A DNA stretch of 64,000 bases. It comes from JACVSF01 sp036702855. Its GTDB lineage: Bacteria; Cyanobacteriota; Cyanobacteriia; Phormidesmidales; Phormidesmidaceae. The DNA lies in the NCBI GenBank assembly GCA_036702855.1, contig DATNQF010000242.1, positions 61,256 to 125,255 of the forward strand. Direction: 5' to 3'. The position numbers and the translations under genes are program-made. A model generated the notes under the pieces. The model saw only the letters and a program-made list of their open reading frames with translations, ran no database searches and had not been told where the DNA came from. Positions 25,131-33,150 of this stretch are shown here, piece after piece (positions within the stretch are counted from its first letter, which is position 1; each line of letters starts with the position of its first letter).

Positions 25131-25395
25131 ATTTCAATGATGTGATCCTTGGGTCTATATTCCAAGGGTCAAGTTTTAGAATGTGGCAAAGAACTAGAAG
25201 CTCGACACCTCGGACGAAACGCGCACCCCTCTCAATTTTTGAGAGGGTTTCTTTTGTACCCAATCTCTCGGTCAGCCCTAGTTCATCGCACAGCTGATCG
25301 AACTCGATCACTACCTCTTCCTGGCTCATGTTCTGCCGGAAGCGGCCATTTCTTAGGGATTGCCCTACAGGGTTCTGAGTCACAGTGAGCGGCAT
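25120..25395 (-). CDS. Cro/XRE-family helix-turn-helix regulator (moron-like)
   Basis: 91 residues from ATG 25395. Residues 12-75 fit an XRE/cI-type DNA-binding domain: GQSLRNGRFRQNMSQEEVVI, an extended loop (EFDQLCDELGLTERL), then TLSKIERGARFVRGVELLVL and CHILKLDPWNIDP. The SQEE and IERG signatures are both present. It points against the surrounding late operon. A 17-bp palindrome lies 13 bases upstream of its start, between it and the protease gene, and is a likely autoregulatory operator. A gene of this orientation inside head genes is typical of a moron expressed from a lysogen. Confidence 0.75.
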   Translation of the reverse strand: MPLTVTQNPVGQSLRNGRFRQNMSQEEVVIEFDQLCDELGLTERLGTKETLSKIERGARFVRGVELLVLCHILKLDPWNIDPRITSLKSTR

Positions 25396-25407
25396 TGTTT
25401 CAATTCA

Positions 25408-25424
25408 GTGGCTATTTTAGCCAC
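25408..25424. promoter_or_regulatory. 17-bp palindrome between XRE gene and protease gene
   Basis: GTGGCTA-TTT-TAGCCAC, 7-base arms. It lies in the 90-bp divergent spacer. Candidate operator for the XRE-type protein encoded next to it. Nearby GTTAACC and CTTAAC words may be further half sites. Confidence 0.55.
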
Positions 25425-25485
25425 CATTGTAGTTAACCAACTTAACAGTGGCACTTTAGGGGGAGAACCGTGACAAGGGCTACTT

Positions 25486-26937
25486 GTGGCTATTTCGAGG
25501 AACCAGATAAGGGTCGATTTTGCTGCTCTTTCCACTAAGAAGGAAGAACTTCCTGGTGGCCGTTTTTTGTGTGGCGCTACGTTTGCTAGAGACGGCATCC
25601 TTTGTTACAAAGGTCCCGGAAGCACAATCATCAAGGAGTTCAGGCCGCCCGAGGAGAACCAGCGGCCTGCAACAATCAAGAGTTTTGGGGCATCACCCGT
25701 AACGCTGGAGCACCCCAGCACATTCGTTACCAAGGCAAACGCTAAGCATTTGGCAGTGGGCTTTACTGATCGGCAGGTTAACTACGATCAGGGATTTGTG
25801 CATGGCGTGGTCATGCTTCATGATGCCGATGCGATCGCGCGCATTGACGAAGGCGAGATCCAGCTATCCCCAGGCTATAGATGCGACGTTGAGGATGCGC
25901 CTGGGACATGGAAGGGCGAACCCTATGACAGAGTTCAACGAAATGTGGAGGTAAACCACATCGCCATTTGCCGGATTGGGCGAAATGGCCCAGACGTGCG
26001 GCTCCACTGGGACAGCCTTGACGATGAAAGCCCGCTGATATTCCCAGTTTTCGACAACTCGTTGAACGAAATGGCAGCGAGTTCTGCCACCTATTTCAAC
26101 TTTGGCGGTAAGCGCTACGACGACAATTTTTCTGGAGAAACCCAACCCATGACCACTCGGCAAGTAGAGATCGGCCCCGTTCGCTATGACAATGTTGCTC
26201 CTGACTTAGCGACAGCAATCTCACAACTAATCAAAGAAAACGCAGATCTAAAAACTCAAGTCGATAAGTCTGAAGACCGGATTGATGAACTGGAGTCAGA
26301 GATTCAGTCCCAATCAGACAGAGCTGATGTCGCAATGGAAGTTTTGGAAGGGGCTGATGCAGAACTGAAGCGGCTTGGTTTTTGGTTGGACGACGAGGGG
26401 GTTTACCACGCGCCTCGATCTGATGCTGGTGACGATGACACCGATGACGAAGAAGAAGTTGATGACGAAGAAGAAGTTGATGACGAGGAATCAGAGGAGG
26501 CAACCCCACCCATGACAGGAAAGAAAGGTAAAGCAGCGCAAAAAACTGACGGTTTAGAGGATTGTTTAAAGGCTTGGGTTAAGGCTGAGTCTATTGTTCC
26601 AGGCTTGCAGTCAACCAAATTTGACAGTGGGTTGGGCGTTTTGGGAATCCAGCGGCTAGCGGTTGAAACGGCAAGACCCGGAATCCAATGCAGTGATGCA
26701 GAAATTCCCGGATTGTTCATGGCGCTATCTAGCAATCTGCTAGGCAAAGGTGCAGCAAAAGGTGGTCGCACTGATTCAGCAAAACAGCATGCTGATCGTT
26801 TAGATACCGCTATTCAGCAGGCACAACAAGACAGTGCTAAACGTTCCCAAACTCACGATTCCGAAACCTCTACTAAGGAACCGTTGGGAATTGTTGATGG
26901 TTACAGCGCACCTCTAGCAATGTCTTTAGACAAGTAG
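25486..26937 (+). CDS. Prohead protease fused to scaffold (DUF2213-like, assemblin fold)
   Basis: 483 residues from GTG 25486 (AAGGG six bases upstream). The N-terminal 165 residues fit DUF2213, a family related to herpesvirus-type prohead proteases. Candidate catalytic residues are H76 in VTLEHPS, S128 in IQLSPGY and H158 in VEVNHIAICRIGR. A coiled coil follows (LKTQVDKSEDRIDELESEIQ), then a strongly acidic repeat (DDDTDDEEEVDDEEEVDDEE) and a helical C-terminus, as expected of an internal scaffold. Its place just before the capsid genes fits. If the giant proteins A-C are processed, this enzyme is the obvious candidate (inference). Confidence 0.75.
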   Translation: MAISRNQIRVDFAALSTKKEELPGGRFLCGATFARDGILCYKGPGSTIIKEFRPPEENQRPATIKSFGASPVTLEHPSTFVTKANAKHLAVGFTDRQVNYDQGFVHGVVMLHDADAIARIDEGEIQLSPGYRCDVEDAPGTWKGEPYDRVQRNVEVNHIAICRIGRNGPDVRLHWDSLDDESPLIFPVFDNSLNEMAASSATYFNFGGKRYDDNFSGETQPMTTRQVEIGPVRYDNVAPDLATAISQLIKENADLKTQVDKSEDRIDELESEIQSQSDRADVAMEVLEGADAELKRLGFWLDDEGVYHAPRSDAGDDDTDDEEEVDDEEEVDDEESEEATPPMTGKKGKAAQKTDGLEDCLKAWVKAESIVPGLQSTKFDSGLGVLGIQRLAVETARPGIQCSDAEIPGLFMALSSNLLGKGAAKGGRTDSAKQHADRLDTAIQQAQQDSAKRSQTHDSETSTKEPLGIVDGYSAPLAMSLDK

Positions 26938-26999
26938 ATAGGTCAGCCCTCGTTTCAATTGTTCAGTTGCGATCGCTAATTTAGGACCCAAAAAAGAAA

Positions 27000-27899
27000 A
27001 TGGCTAATATCTCGTATCAAAACCCTGGCATTTCTCTCGACTACAACCTCTACGATTCAGTGGCAACTCCTGGCCTGCTTTATGGCAACGGCATGCCGGT
27101 CATTCTGCCATTTACTAACGTAGCCAAGTCGCAAACTGCAAAGTGGACGATTGCCGTACCTGCCACAGTTGACTCTAACAGCACATATAAGCTGACGGTC
27201 AATGGCCAAACCGTGAGCGTTGCCACCACCACCACATCTCAGGCTCAGCTAACGGCAGCGCTGCTATCTTCCCTGCGGTCAAACCCCTTGCTGATGCGCG
27301 GTCTGAGCATCACTGAGGCCGCTAACCTGATCTCGGTCACAGCTCTGACAAGAGGTATCCCGGTTTCGGTTTCTTCTTCCTCAAATGCAACCACGACTAA
27401 CGACCTAACGATCACAGAGGTCAGCACACTAGGAACAAACTTTGTGGTTCCTTTTGGCCGATTTGTTGGGCGGAAGTTTGATCATCCTCGGATGGCCGCT
27501 GGTCTAATCGACAGCAGCTCAACCAGCTATGCAACGGGTCAACCTGGATACCTGATTCAGGGCGTTACCGTTAGCACCCATGCCGGTGAGCGAGTTGGCA
27601 GAGGCCTGCAGTTTAAGGACGGCTATCAGTCAGAAGACGTTATGAACGTCTTTACTGCTCGGGGTAATGCTCAGGGAATCTGGGTCGAATGCACCCCGGA
27701 GAACAATTTGGATGTTGGCGATAATGGCTCACCTCTCTATGTCGCTACTACAGCAGGTTTTGAGGGAATGCTGACCAAAGACAACAGTGCCTACGCTGGT
27801 CGATCCCTTGGAACAAAGGTTGAGCTCATGCGTAAGTCGGTCAAGGTCTTAAACGACCGAGTGATAGCGCTGGTCAACTTTGATCGGTTGTCGGCTTAA
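27000..27899 (+). CDS. Probable capsid cement / decoration protein
   Basis: 299 residues, beta-rich. It begins ISYQNPGISLDYNLYDSVAT. Residues about 45-135 contain a small domain (YKLTVNGQTVSVATTTTSQA, a helix, then NLISVTALTRGIPVSVSSSS) of the type inserted in phage sheath and capsid proteins; the 9722-10417 gene has a related one. The position between the protease-scaffold and the major capsid gene is that of cement proteins. It is not close enough to a named family to be certain. Confidence 0.6.
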   Translation: MANISYQNPGISLDYNLYDSVATPGLLYGNGMPVILPFTNVAKSQTAKWTIAVPATVDSNSTYKLTVNGQTVSVATTTTSQAQLTAALLSSLRSNPLLMRGLSITEAANLISVTALTRGIPVSVSSSSNATTTNDLTITEVSTLGTNFVVPFGRFVGRKFDHPRMAAGLIDSSSTSYATGQPGYLIQGVTVSTHAGERVGRGLQFKDGYQSEDVMNVFTARGNAQGIWVECTPENNLDVGDNGSPLYVATTAGFEGMLTKDNSAYAGRSLGTKVELMRKSVKVLNDRVIALVNFDRLSA

Positions 27900-27947
27900 G
27901 CCGACTGGAGACGCAGTTTAATCAACCAACAGGAGAAGTAGACGAAA

Positions 27948-28865
27948 ATGGAAACGGCTTTAAGACTCGATGACGCAGGGGTTACAGCATTTGAGCAATC
28001 CCTAGAATACGTTGAGACTAAGGTAAGGGAACGCAAATATCCCCAACTCCGCTTTGCTAAAGGCGAAATTGTACCTCTAGAAAATCTCGATATTCCGTGG
28101 GCTGATAGCACCACCTACCGAATGCTCACAGGCGTGGGGCAATTTGAATTGGCTCGGGACTACACCACCAACTTACCGATGATGGATGTCCTGACTGAAG
28201 AAGTCACCCTGAGAACCTACAAATATGCTGGGGGCTATCAAGTCTCTGAGGAAGAGGCATATAAGACCGTTCACATGGGGCTGCCCATTGACGAGCAGAA
28301 AGTTGCGGTGGTGAACCGCATCGCTATGCAGACGCTTAACAAACTTATTGCCTTTGGTGATCCCGATACCGGCATGCCTGGGTTTATCAATCACCCCGCA
28401 TGGCTACGTTCCTATGCAATGTATCCCTTGTCCAGTTCCTCCACTGCCAACCAGTGCCTTTCTGTACTGAAAGCACCTGTAACAGCGGGCTTGGTGCTAA
28501 CCAACGGTATTGAGGAGTATGACACCATGCTTCTGCCTTACACCGAGTTTGAGTACCTGTCTGAAGCGCGGGTAGACAACACTCTAGAGAAAACGATTCT
28601 TCGTCAGTTTCTAGATAATAACGGTCATATCAGAAACATCCAGCCTCTAAATGAGCTGGCTGGCGCGGGTCCCGATGGCGAAAACGTAATGATCGTCTAT
28701 CGGCGCGACCCCGAAACCTTGAAAGCGCGAATCACTGACCCCTTCCGATTCCGCCCCATTCTGCCCCAGCCCTTCGGGTACCAAAGACCCGCAGCGTTTA
28801 AATACAACGGCATCCTCCCCTACTCACCCTATGGGGTTCATGTCGTGATCCTGCCTAAGTCCTAG
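27948..28865 (+). CDS. Major capsid protein (DUF2184-like)
   Basis: 305 residues with a strong AGGAGAAG upstream of ATG. The sequence has the features of the DUF2184 major capsid family: an N-terminal helix, PLENLDIPWADSTTYRMLTG, then YKYAGGYQVSEEEAYKTVHM, FGDPDTGMPGFINHP, a helix with QPLNELAGAGPDGENVMIVY and a C-terminal domain with DPFRFRPILPQPFGYQ. It presumably has the HK97 fold. Its order after protease and cement genes supports this. No long N-terminal scaffold is present, consistent with the separate scaffold fused to the protease. Confidence 0.85.
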   Translation: METALRLDDAGVTAFEQSLEYVETKVRERKYPQLRFAKGEIVPLENLDIPWADSTTYRMLTGVGQFELARDYTTNLPMMDVLTEEVTLRTYKYAGGYQVSEEEAYKTVHMGLPIDEQKVAVVNRIAMQTLNKLIAFGDPDTGMPGFINHPAWLRSYAMYPLSSSSTANQCLSVLKAPVTAGLVLTNGIEEYDTMLLPYTEFEYLSEARVDNTLEKTILRQFLDNNGHIRNIQPLNELAGAGPDGENVMIVYRRDPETLKARITDPFRFRPILPQPFGYQRPAAFKYNGILPYSPYGVHVVILPKS

Positions 28866-28909
28866 GCCTCTCTCCTTTCAAAGCCCTTAGAAAGAACGGT
28901 GACTGAATA

Positions 28910-29440
28910 ATGTCCACTCAATCTATGGCGAACGCTGCTTATGCGATCGCCCAACAATCTCAAAACGCTCGACTCACCGGCACCCAAGACGGATTGGGAG
29001 TTGGAATCATTTACCGGCCTGACCCAAAGAAATTTCAGGGCATGGTCGGGTTCTCTGCTCCCAATCCTCAAGGTGAGGGCGAGTCAGGCCAACTGGAGAT
29101 CGATCAGTTGTTTCTGCACGAAGGAACGCAGTTTGTTGCAACTGAACGATGGGATCGGTTTATCGGCTTTGAGCGAAACAAGCCGTTAATCAAGCGGCTT
29201 GAGCGCTTACGGATTTTGACAATCCTCATTCCCGAGGCTGAAAAGGGGGCATCTCCGACCGGCACGACCGTTGATTATCCCGAACAGGATGATGCGCTGA
29301 TGCTGGTTGAAAACTCCTTTGACCGTGAGTGGCTAAGAGCTTGTTTCGCCGCAGAAATCAAACGCCCTGAGGTGAAGCAAGCCTGCCAATCCCGCATTAA
29401 CTACGTCACCGCTCAAGAGAATAATCGGAACAAGCAATAG
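28910..29440 (+). CDS. Hypothetical head-proximal protein
   Basis: 176 residues. The core is beta-rich and acidic. It lies between the major capsid gene and a connector gene, with 44 bases to the former and 2 bases to the latter, so a head-completion or internal head role is expected from position. I recognise no family motif. The N-terminus contains a HIP1 octamer. Confidence 0.6.
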   Translation: MSTQSMANAAYAIAQQSQNARLTGTQDGLGVGIIYRPDPKKFQGMVGFSAPNPQGEGESGQLEIDQLFLHEGTQFVATERWDRFIGFERNKPLIKRLERLRILTILIPEAEKGASPTGTTVDYPEQDDALMLVENSFDREWLRACFAAEIKRPEVKQACQSRINYVTAQENNRNKQ

Positions 29441-29442
29441 CG

Positions 29443-29802
29443 ATGCCTACCATAACGCCTGCTGACATTAGGGCTCGGTTCATTGCCTTCTCCGGTTTGG
29501 AAAATGCTGTAATTCAGTCCTTCCTAGACATGGTTAGCAACCTCCATGTCACTCCCGATATATGGCAAGACCCAGCCTTATTTAAGGAGGGCACGTTGCT
29601 GGCTACCGCTCACTTCCTGATGCTGGAGGTCATTCAGCAGGCGATCGTCACCGCTATGACGACAGGGGTTAGCAAGGGGCAGCAGCAGAACCTAAACCAG
29701 CTATCCGGCAAGGAGCATTGGGAGCTGACCGTTTATGGCCTGCAGTTCAGAGACTTGATGAAATCTCTCCCCACCGTTGGGGGAATACCTTTTGGAGCTT
29801 AA
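29443..29802 (+). CDS. Head-tail connector (DUF4054-like)
   Basis: 119 residues. The pattern ITPADIRARFIAFSGLENAV, the mid segment LLATAHFLMLEVIQ and the end WELTVYGLQFRDLMKSLPTV follow the DUF4054 connector family, in which a helix bundle is followed by a T-x-Y-G-x-Q/R-x-x-x-L signature. These proteins dock on the portal. It is situated directly after capsid genes with a 2-base gap. Confidence 0.7.
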   Translation: MPTITPADIRARFIAFSGLENAVIQSFLDMVSNLHVTPDIWQDPALFKEGTLLATAHFLMLEVIQQAIVTAMTTGVSKGQQQNLNQLSGKEHWELTVYGLQFRDLMKSLPTVGGIPFGA

Positions 29803-29807
29803 TTCAA

Positions 29808-30140
29808 ATGCTAGAGAGTCCTTTGGTTCCGTTCTCAATTGACGTTGACAACCCCGAAATTCCTAAGGTTGTTTTTGGCAACTTGCAAACGCAAAGAGCT
29901 GACTATACAGACGTTTTGTTGATGACCTTGCTGATCCAGGTGGAGAAGCTGACGGAGCAAGTCGCTAAGTTTACTCAACCTGGCGAATTAATCCAAGCAG
30001 AAGCCATCGAACAGGATTACACAGAGCTGGTAGATCAGGTCGCTGATGCGGTCGAGAAACGACTGAAGCCAGCAGAACCAGCTGCTAAGAAAAAGCCTGC
30101 TGCAACGGCAAAGGGTGAGGGGGCAGAAGCGGCGGGATGA
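29808..30140 (+). CDS. Small hypothetical structural-region protein
   Basis: 110 residues from ATG 29808, six bases after the connector stop; the open frame reaches back to 29718 but lies inside the connector. The N-terminus is beta, the body helical (YTDVLLMTLLIQVEKLTEQV), and the tail is Ala/Lys-rich (PAEPAAKKKPAATAKGEG), probably disordered. No family recognised. It ends with an ATGA overlap. Confidence 0.55.
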   Translation: MLESPLVPFSIDVDNPEIPKVVFGNLQTQRADYTDVLLMTLLIQVEKLTEQVAKFTQPGELIQAEAIEQDYTELVDQVADAVEKRLKPAEPAAKKKPAATAKGEGAEAAG

Positions 30141-30541
30141 ACTGGCTGAAGAAAATGCAACCATGCTACGACAGCATCACATCGCTGGCAGGAGCTTTAG
30201 AGTCTGAGGCTATCAAAACTCTAGTGGTTGGCAAGCGTAGGCCGGATGGAGGGATTGACTACCTGGTAATAGATCCCTCTCCCCCCGTAGAACTGATAAC
30301 CCAATCCTCCAGAGAAATTTACCGGGGTTCCTCCTCACTGATTGAAGTTGGCGATTACATAACCCACGTCAGCCGGAAATATTCAGAGGAACAGCTTTTT
30401 GGGGACGGCATTTTTTATCTGATTGACGCTGATATCTCGGCATTCCCTCCAGCAGGGGGGATTGTGGCCTATCTAGCAATGGACACGGTTGCCGAGTTTG
30501 ACGAGCATTTTTGGCGATTAACGCTACGGCAGAAAGAGTAG
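30137..30541 (+). CDS. Hypothetical head-tail joining region protein
   Basis: 134 residues, starting MNWLKKMQPCYDSITSLAGA. Mixed alpha/beta with ITHVSRKYSEEQLFGDGIFY. It is translationally coupled to the preceding gene (ATGA). Position suggests a head-closure or tail-terminator role, but no motif confirms it. The gene after it starts 8 bases downstream. Confidence 0.55.
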   Translation: MNWLKKMQPCYDSITSLAGALESEAIKTLVVGKRRPDGGIDYLVIDPSPPVELITQSSREIYRGSSSLIEVGDYITHVSRKYSEEQLFGDGIFYLIDADISAFPPAGGIVAYLAMDTVAEFDEHFWRLTLRQKE

Positions 30542-30549
30542 GTGACGCG

Positions 30550-33150
30550 ATGGCAGCAGGTACGGGCAAATCAACACTACAATCCGGGCCTACCTCGTTG
30601 CATCGTGTGATTGCTGCTCTTAGAGAGGACAGAACTTCCAACTGGGAAGAACAAAAGCACCCCCGAGATCGCAGGGGTCGGTTCTCCAAAAAGCGCCAGG
30701 GTGGATTTGGAAAGCTATCCTCAGGTGAGGCTGGTGGAACTGGGGGATCAGGTGCTAGTGAGAAAAAGCCTGAGGATGATGGCTTAGACAATATGACAAT
30801 CCGCCAGCTTAAGCGGGTTGCACAGGAAGAGAAAATCGTCGGCTACTCAGAGATGGGCAAGGATGCACTTAAAAAGGCAATCCGAGTCGCCCGAGAGAAC
30901 CCGGATACTCAGGAGAACATTCGTAAGAGTCTTGAATTTAGAAAGACTGCCAGAGAAGTTATTAACAAAACGCCTCCTGGCAAGTTAGCCCGGAAATGGG
31001 AGCGGCTTCAGAAGCTAATCAAATTTGCTGGGGTCAGTCCTATTGTTGGTGCAGCAGTCATGGTTGCTTGGGGAACAAACCAAGCAGTAGACGAACTGAA
31101 GAGACAGAAGAAAATTTATTCAGAGGGGCTGAACGACCAAGCCAAAAACGCCAGTGCTAGGGCATCCAAGGTATCGGCTCAATCAACTGAAAAAGACTTT
31201 ATTACCTTTACGGTGGGGGGCTTTTCGGGTACCGGCTCAACGGCTGAAAAGCTGGCAGAGGCGCTCAAGAAAGATTACGGCGATGATGAGGACGGCTGGA
31301 TAGATAAATCTCAGCACATTATCCCGGTCAGCCCTAGAACAAACGACATCAAGATAGACAGCCCCAAGACTATTGCTGGTATCGCAAACCCTGCTTACCT
31401 GGGTGAGTATGCGGTCAAGTATGTTGGCCGCATGATGCAGAACTTTCAGAGAAAAGAGAGTGATGCCGCAACTGAACTAGCAGCGCAAATCTACGCTCAT
31501 GCGATCAAGCGGGTTCCCAACCCAAATGGAGGAAGGTCAACCCGGATCAACGCCGAAAAGGTGATCAACATCGTTGCTCACGGTGCAGGTGGACAGGTTG
31601 TTGATGAAGCGCTGGAAATCTTGAAGCGCATGAAGCTTAAGGATGCAGAGGAAGGATCTAGCGTCCTGAAGCGGGTGAATGTAGTGAAGTTAGGATCACC
31701 GGCAGTAGGCTGGGTGGACCCCCCTGAAGATGTAAGGGATAGAAGCCAAAACATATACGGCACCGACGATCCCTTTTCTGGACTTCCAAAACAAAATCCT
31801 CAATGGGTTTCCGGCGTTAAAGGTGGAGACATTGATGATTACTTCGCCAGTGAAGATGCTCGAAAAGCAGTTAGAGATGGCCTTGGTTATGGCACTGGCA
31901 GCTACTTCGAGGTTGAAACGGTTAAAGGCCGGAAAGAGGAAGTTCAGCGCAACCGAGAGAAGCTACGCAACCTAGGCAAGAAAATCAAAACGCCTGACGA
32001 TCCAGAAGAACAGGGATTCCCTGATATACCTGATCCTTGGGGTGACGACGATAAAGGGAGTTCCTCATCAGGAGGGGCACCCAAAAAGCCCAATCCAAAG
32101 CCTCCAACACCAAGTCAGCCCTCAACCGCTAAGACTCAGACAAGCAAGCAGCAGTCCAGCAGCAAAGGGGCAGATAATCCACCGGAAGCACCTCCACCGG
32201 CTACACCCAATAAGCCAAAGCCTAGCGGTGGCAGTTCCGGCACTTCCAGCAGTAAAGCTAAAACTGAGGCTAAACCGCCCAAACCTCAGGAGCCAAAATC
32301 CAGCGAATCTAGCGATCGCACGAAGAAAGCTAAAAAGAATGAACCCAAACCGGATCCAGAGCCGGAGGTAATGAACACGTCTTCATTAAATGAGGTGGTC
32401 GAGAAAAAAGCCTCTAGTAAAAAGAAGCAGGCAGCCACTGAGCCCGTCAAGACTAAATACGAATGGGTGAGCGATCCTGACCATCCAGAGGGCGGTTACC
32501 TGCGTGAGAACAAAAATTACAAAGCCAAAACATCGGAGCAGACTGAAGCGGAGAAGAAAGCTGAGGCTCAGGCTGAGGCAGCTAAGCCTAAAACCACCCG
32601 AGACTATGCCAAATCTACACCCGAAAGTAGAAGGGCAGCGGCAGCGAAAAAAGCAGAGGCAGATAGGGCAGCCCAGTCTAAAACTGCGACCGATCCAGAC
32701 GACTTAAAGACCGTCAGAATGCCAGAATCCCCTGCTGCTAAGCGTTGGCGGGAGAAGAATGGTAAGCAGGTAGCGCCTGAGAATCCTTCGGGTTCGGACA
32801 AACCTGAAGGAAATGAAGCTAAGAAGAAGTCTGGTAAGCCAAAGGCAGAGGCCAAGCCAGCGGCAGCACCAGAGCCCGAGCAGGAGAAAAAGCCTGCCAG
32901 TAAAATCCGTTCGGTGAAAACTAAGTCTGGTGATGAGCGCAAGCTTAAGACTCAGAACCCTGTGAGAGCCGTACCGGAAGGATACCACTGGGTTCAAGAC
33001 CCCAATCATCCAGAGGGGGGCTACCTGAAGAAAAATGCTAAGGGTACCGGCAGAAAAAATAAAAAGCAGGATTCTTCCCCACACCTTTACACGCTAACCA
33101 GACTGTCGGTTTTGCGTCAGTTGGGACTAGGGGGGCTTAATGGTCAGTAA
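30550..33150 (+). CDS. Giant tagged protein C: Rho-N-like motif, alpha/beta-hydrolase-like domain without nucleophile, disordered tail
   Basis: 866 residues from ATG 30550 (AGGTGA four bases upstream); the frame reaches 30511 within the preceding gene. Tag core at residues 37-45. A Rho N-terminus / SAP-like helix pair (MTIRQLKRVAQEEKIVGYSE) follows, then a membrane segment (GVSPIVGAAVMVAWGTNQAV). An alpha/beta-hydrolase-like region comes next: INIVAHGAGGQVVDEALEIL, with VVKLGSPAVGW after it. The usual G-H-S-x-G elbow reads A-H-G-A-G (344-348), so the catalytic Ser is replaced by Gly. The last 400 residues are Pro/Lys/Ser-rich and contain two W-V-x-D-P-x-H-P-E-G-G-Y-L repeats at about 639 and 814. 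Probably injected or internal; an enzyme role looks lost. Confidence 0.65.
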   Translation: MAAGTGKSTLQSGPTSLHRVIAALREDRTSNWEEQKHPRDRRGRFSKKRQGGFGKLSSGEAGGTGGSGASEKKPEDDGLDNMTIRQLKRVAQEEKIVGYSEMGKDALKKAIRVARENPDTQENIRKSLEFRKTAREVINKTPPGKLARKWERLQKLIKFAGVSPIVGAAVMVAWGTNQAVDELKRQKKIYSEGLNDQAKNASARASKVSAQSTEKDFITFTVGGFSGTGSTAEKLAEALKKDYGDDEDGWIDKSQHIIPVSPRTNDIKIDSPKTIAGIANPAYLGEYAVKYVGRMMQNFQRKESDAATELAAQIYAHAIKRVPNPNGGRSTRINAEKVINIVAHGAGGQVVDEALEILKRMKLKDAEEGSSVLKRVNVVKLGSPAVGWVDPPEDVRDRSQNIYGTDDPFSGLPKQNPQWVSGVKGGDIDDYFASEDARKAVRDGLGYGTGSYFEVETVKGRKEEVQRNREKLRNLGKKIKTPDDPEEQGFPDIPDPWGDDDKGSSSSGGAPKKPNPKPPTPSQPSTAKTQTSKQQSSSKGADNPPEAPPPATPNKPKPSGGSSGTSSSKAKTEAKPPKPQEPKSSESSDRTKKAKKNEPKPDPEPEVMNTSSLNEVVEKKASSKKKQAATEPVKTKYEWVSDPDHPEGGYLRENKNYKAKTSEQTEAEKKAEAQAEAAKPKTTRDYAKSTPESRRAAAAKKAEADRAAQSKTATDPDDLKTVRMPESPAAKRWREKNGKQVAPENPSGSDKPEGNEAKKKSGKPKAEAKPAAAPEPEQEKKPASKIRSVKTKSGDERKLKTQNPVRAVPEGYHWVQDPNHPEGGYLKKNAKGTGRKNKKQDSSPHLYTLTRLSVLRQLGLGGLNGQ
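32786..32809. repeat. 24-bp dispersed palindrome, copy 3 (intragenic)
   Basis: CTTCGGGTTCG-GA-CAAACCTGAAG, inside protein C. The left arm has two changes and the right arm is exact. Confidence 0.6.

Larger units (their letters stand above)
13817..30684 (+). repeat. Eleven-copy GRF tag family across three giant proteins
   Basis: Protein-level repeat with consensus H-P-R-D-x-x-G-R-F-x-x-K. Codon positions of the nine-residue core: 13817-13843, 14834-14860 and 15932-15958 in protein A; 18665-18691, 19475-19501, 20129-20155, 21032-21058, 22253-22279, 23351-23377 and 24005-24031 in protein B; 30658-30684 in protein C. Upstream of most tags is a short amphipathic helix with L-R-x-D-R about 8-15 residues before the core. 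In proteins B and C most tags are followed by a membrane segment and then a folded domain. Similar tags occur in head-morphogenesis fusions of other phages (recollection). Confidence 0.85.

Noticed and set aside
25149..25388. Rightward frame over the XRE gene
   Set aside because: Antisense shadow; the leftward frame carries the SQEE and IERG signatures.
26403..26771. Leftward Ser-rich frame over the acidic repeat of the protease-scaffold
   Set aside because: Antisense image of GAC/GAA codons; low complexity, no start signal.
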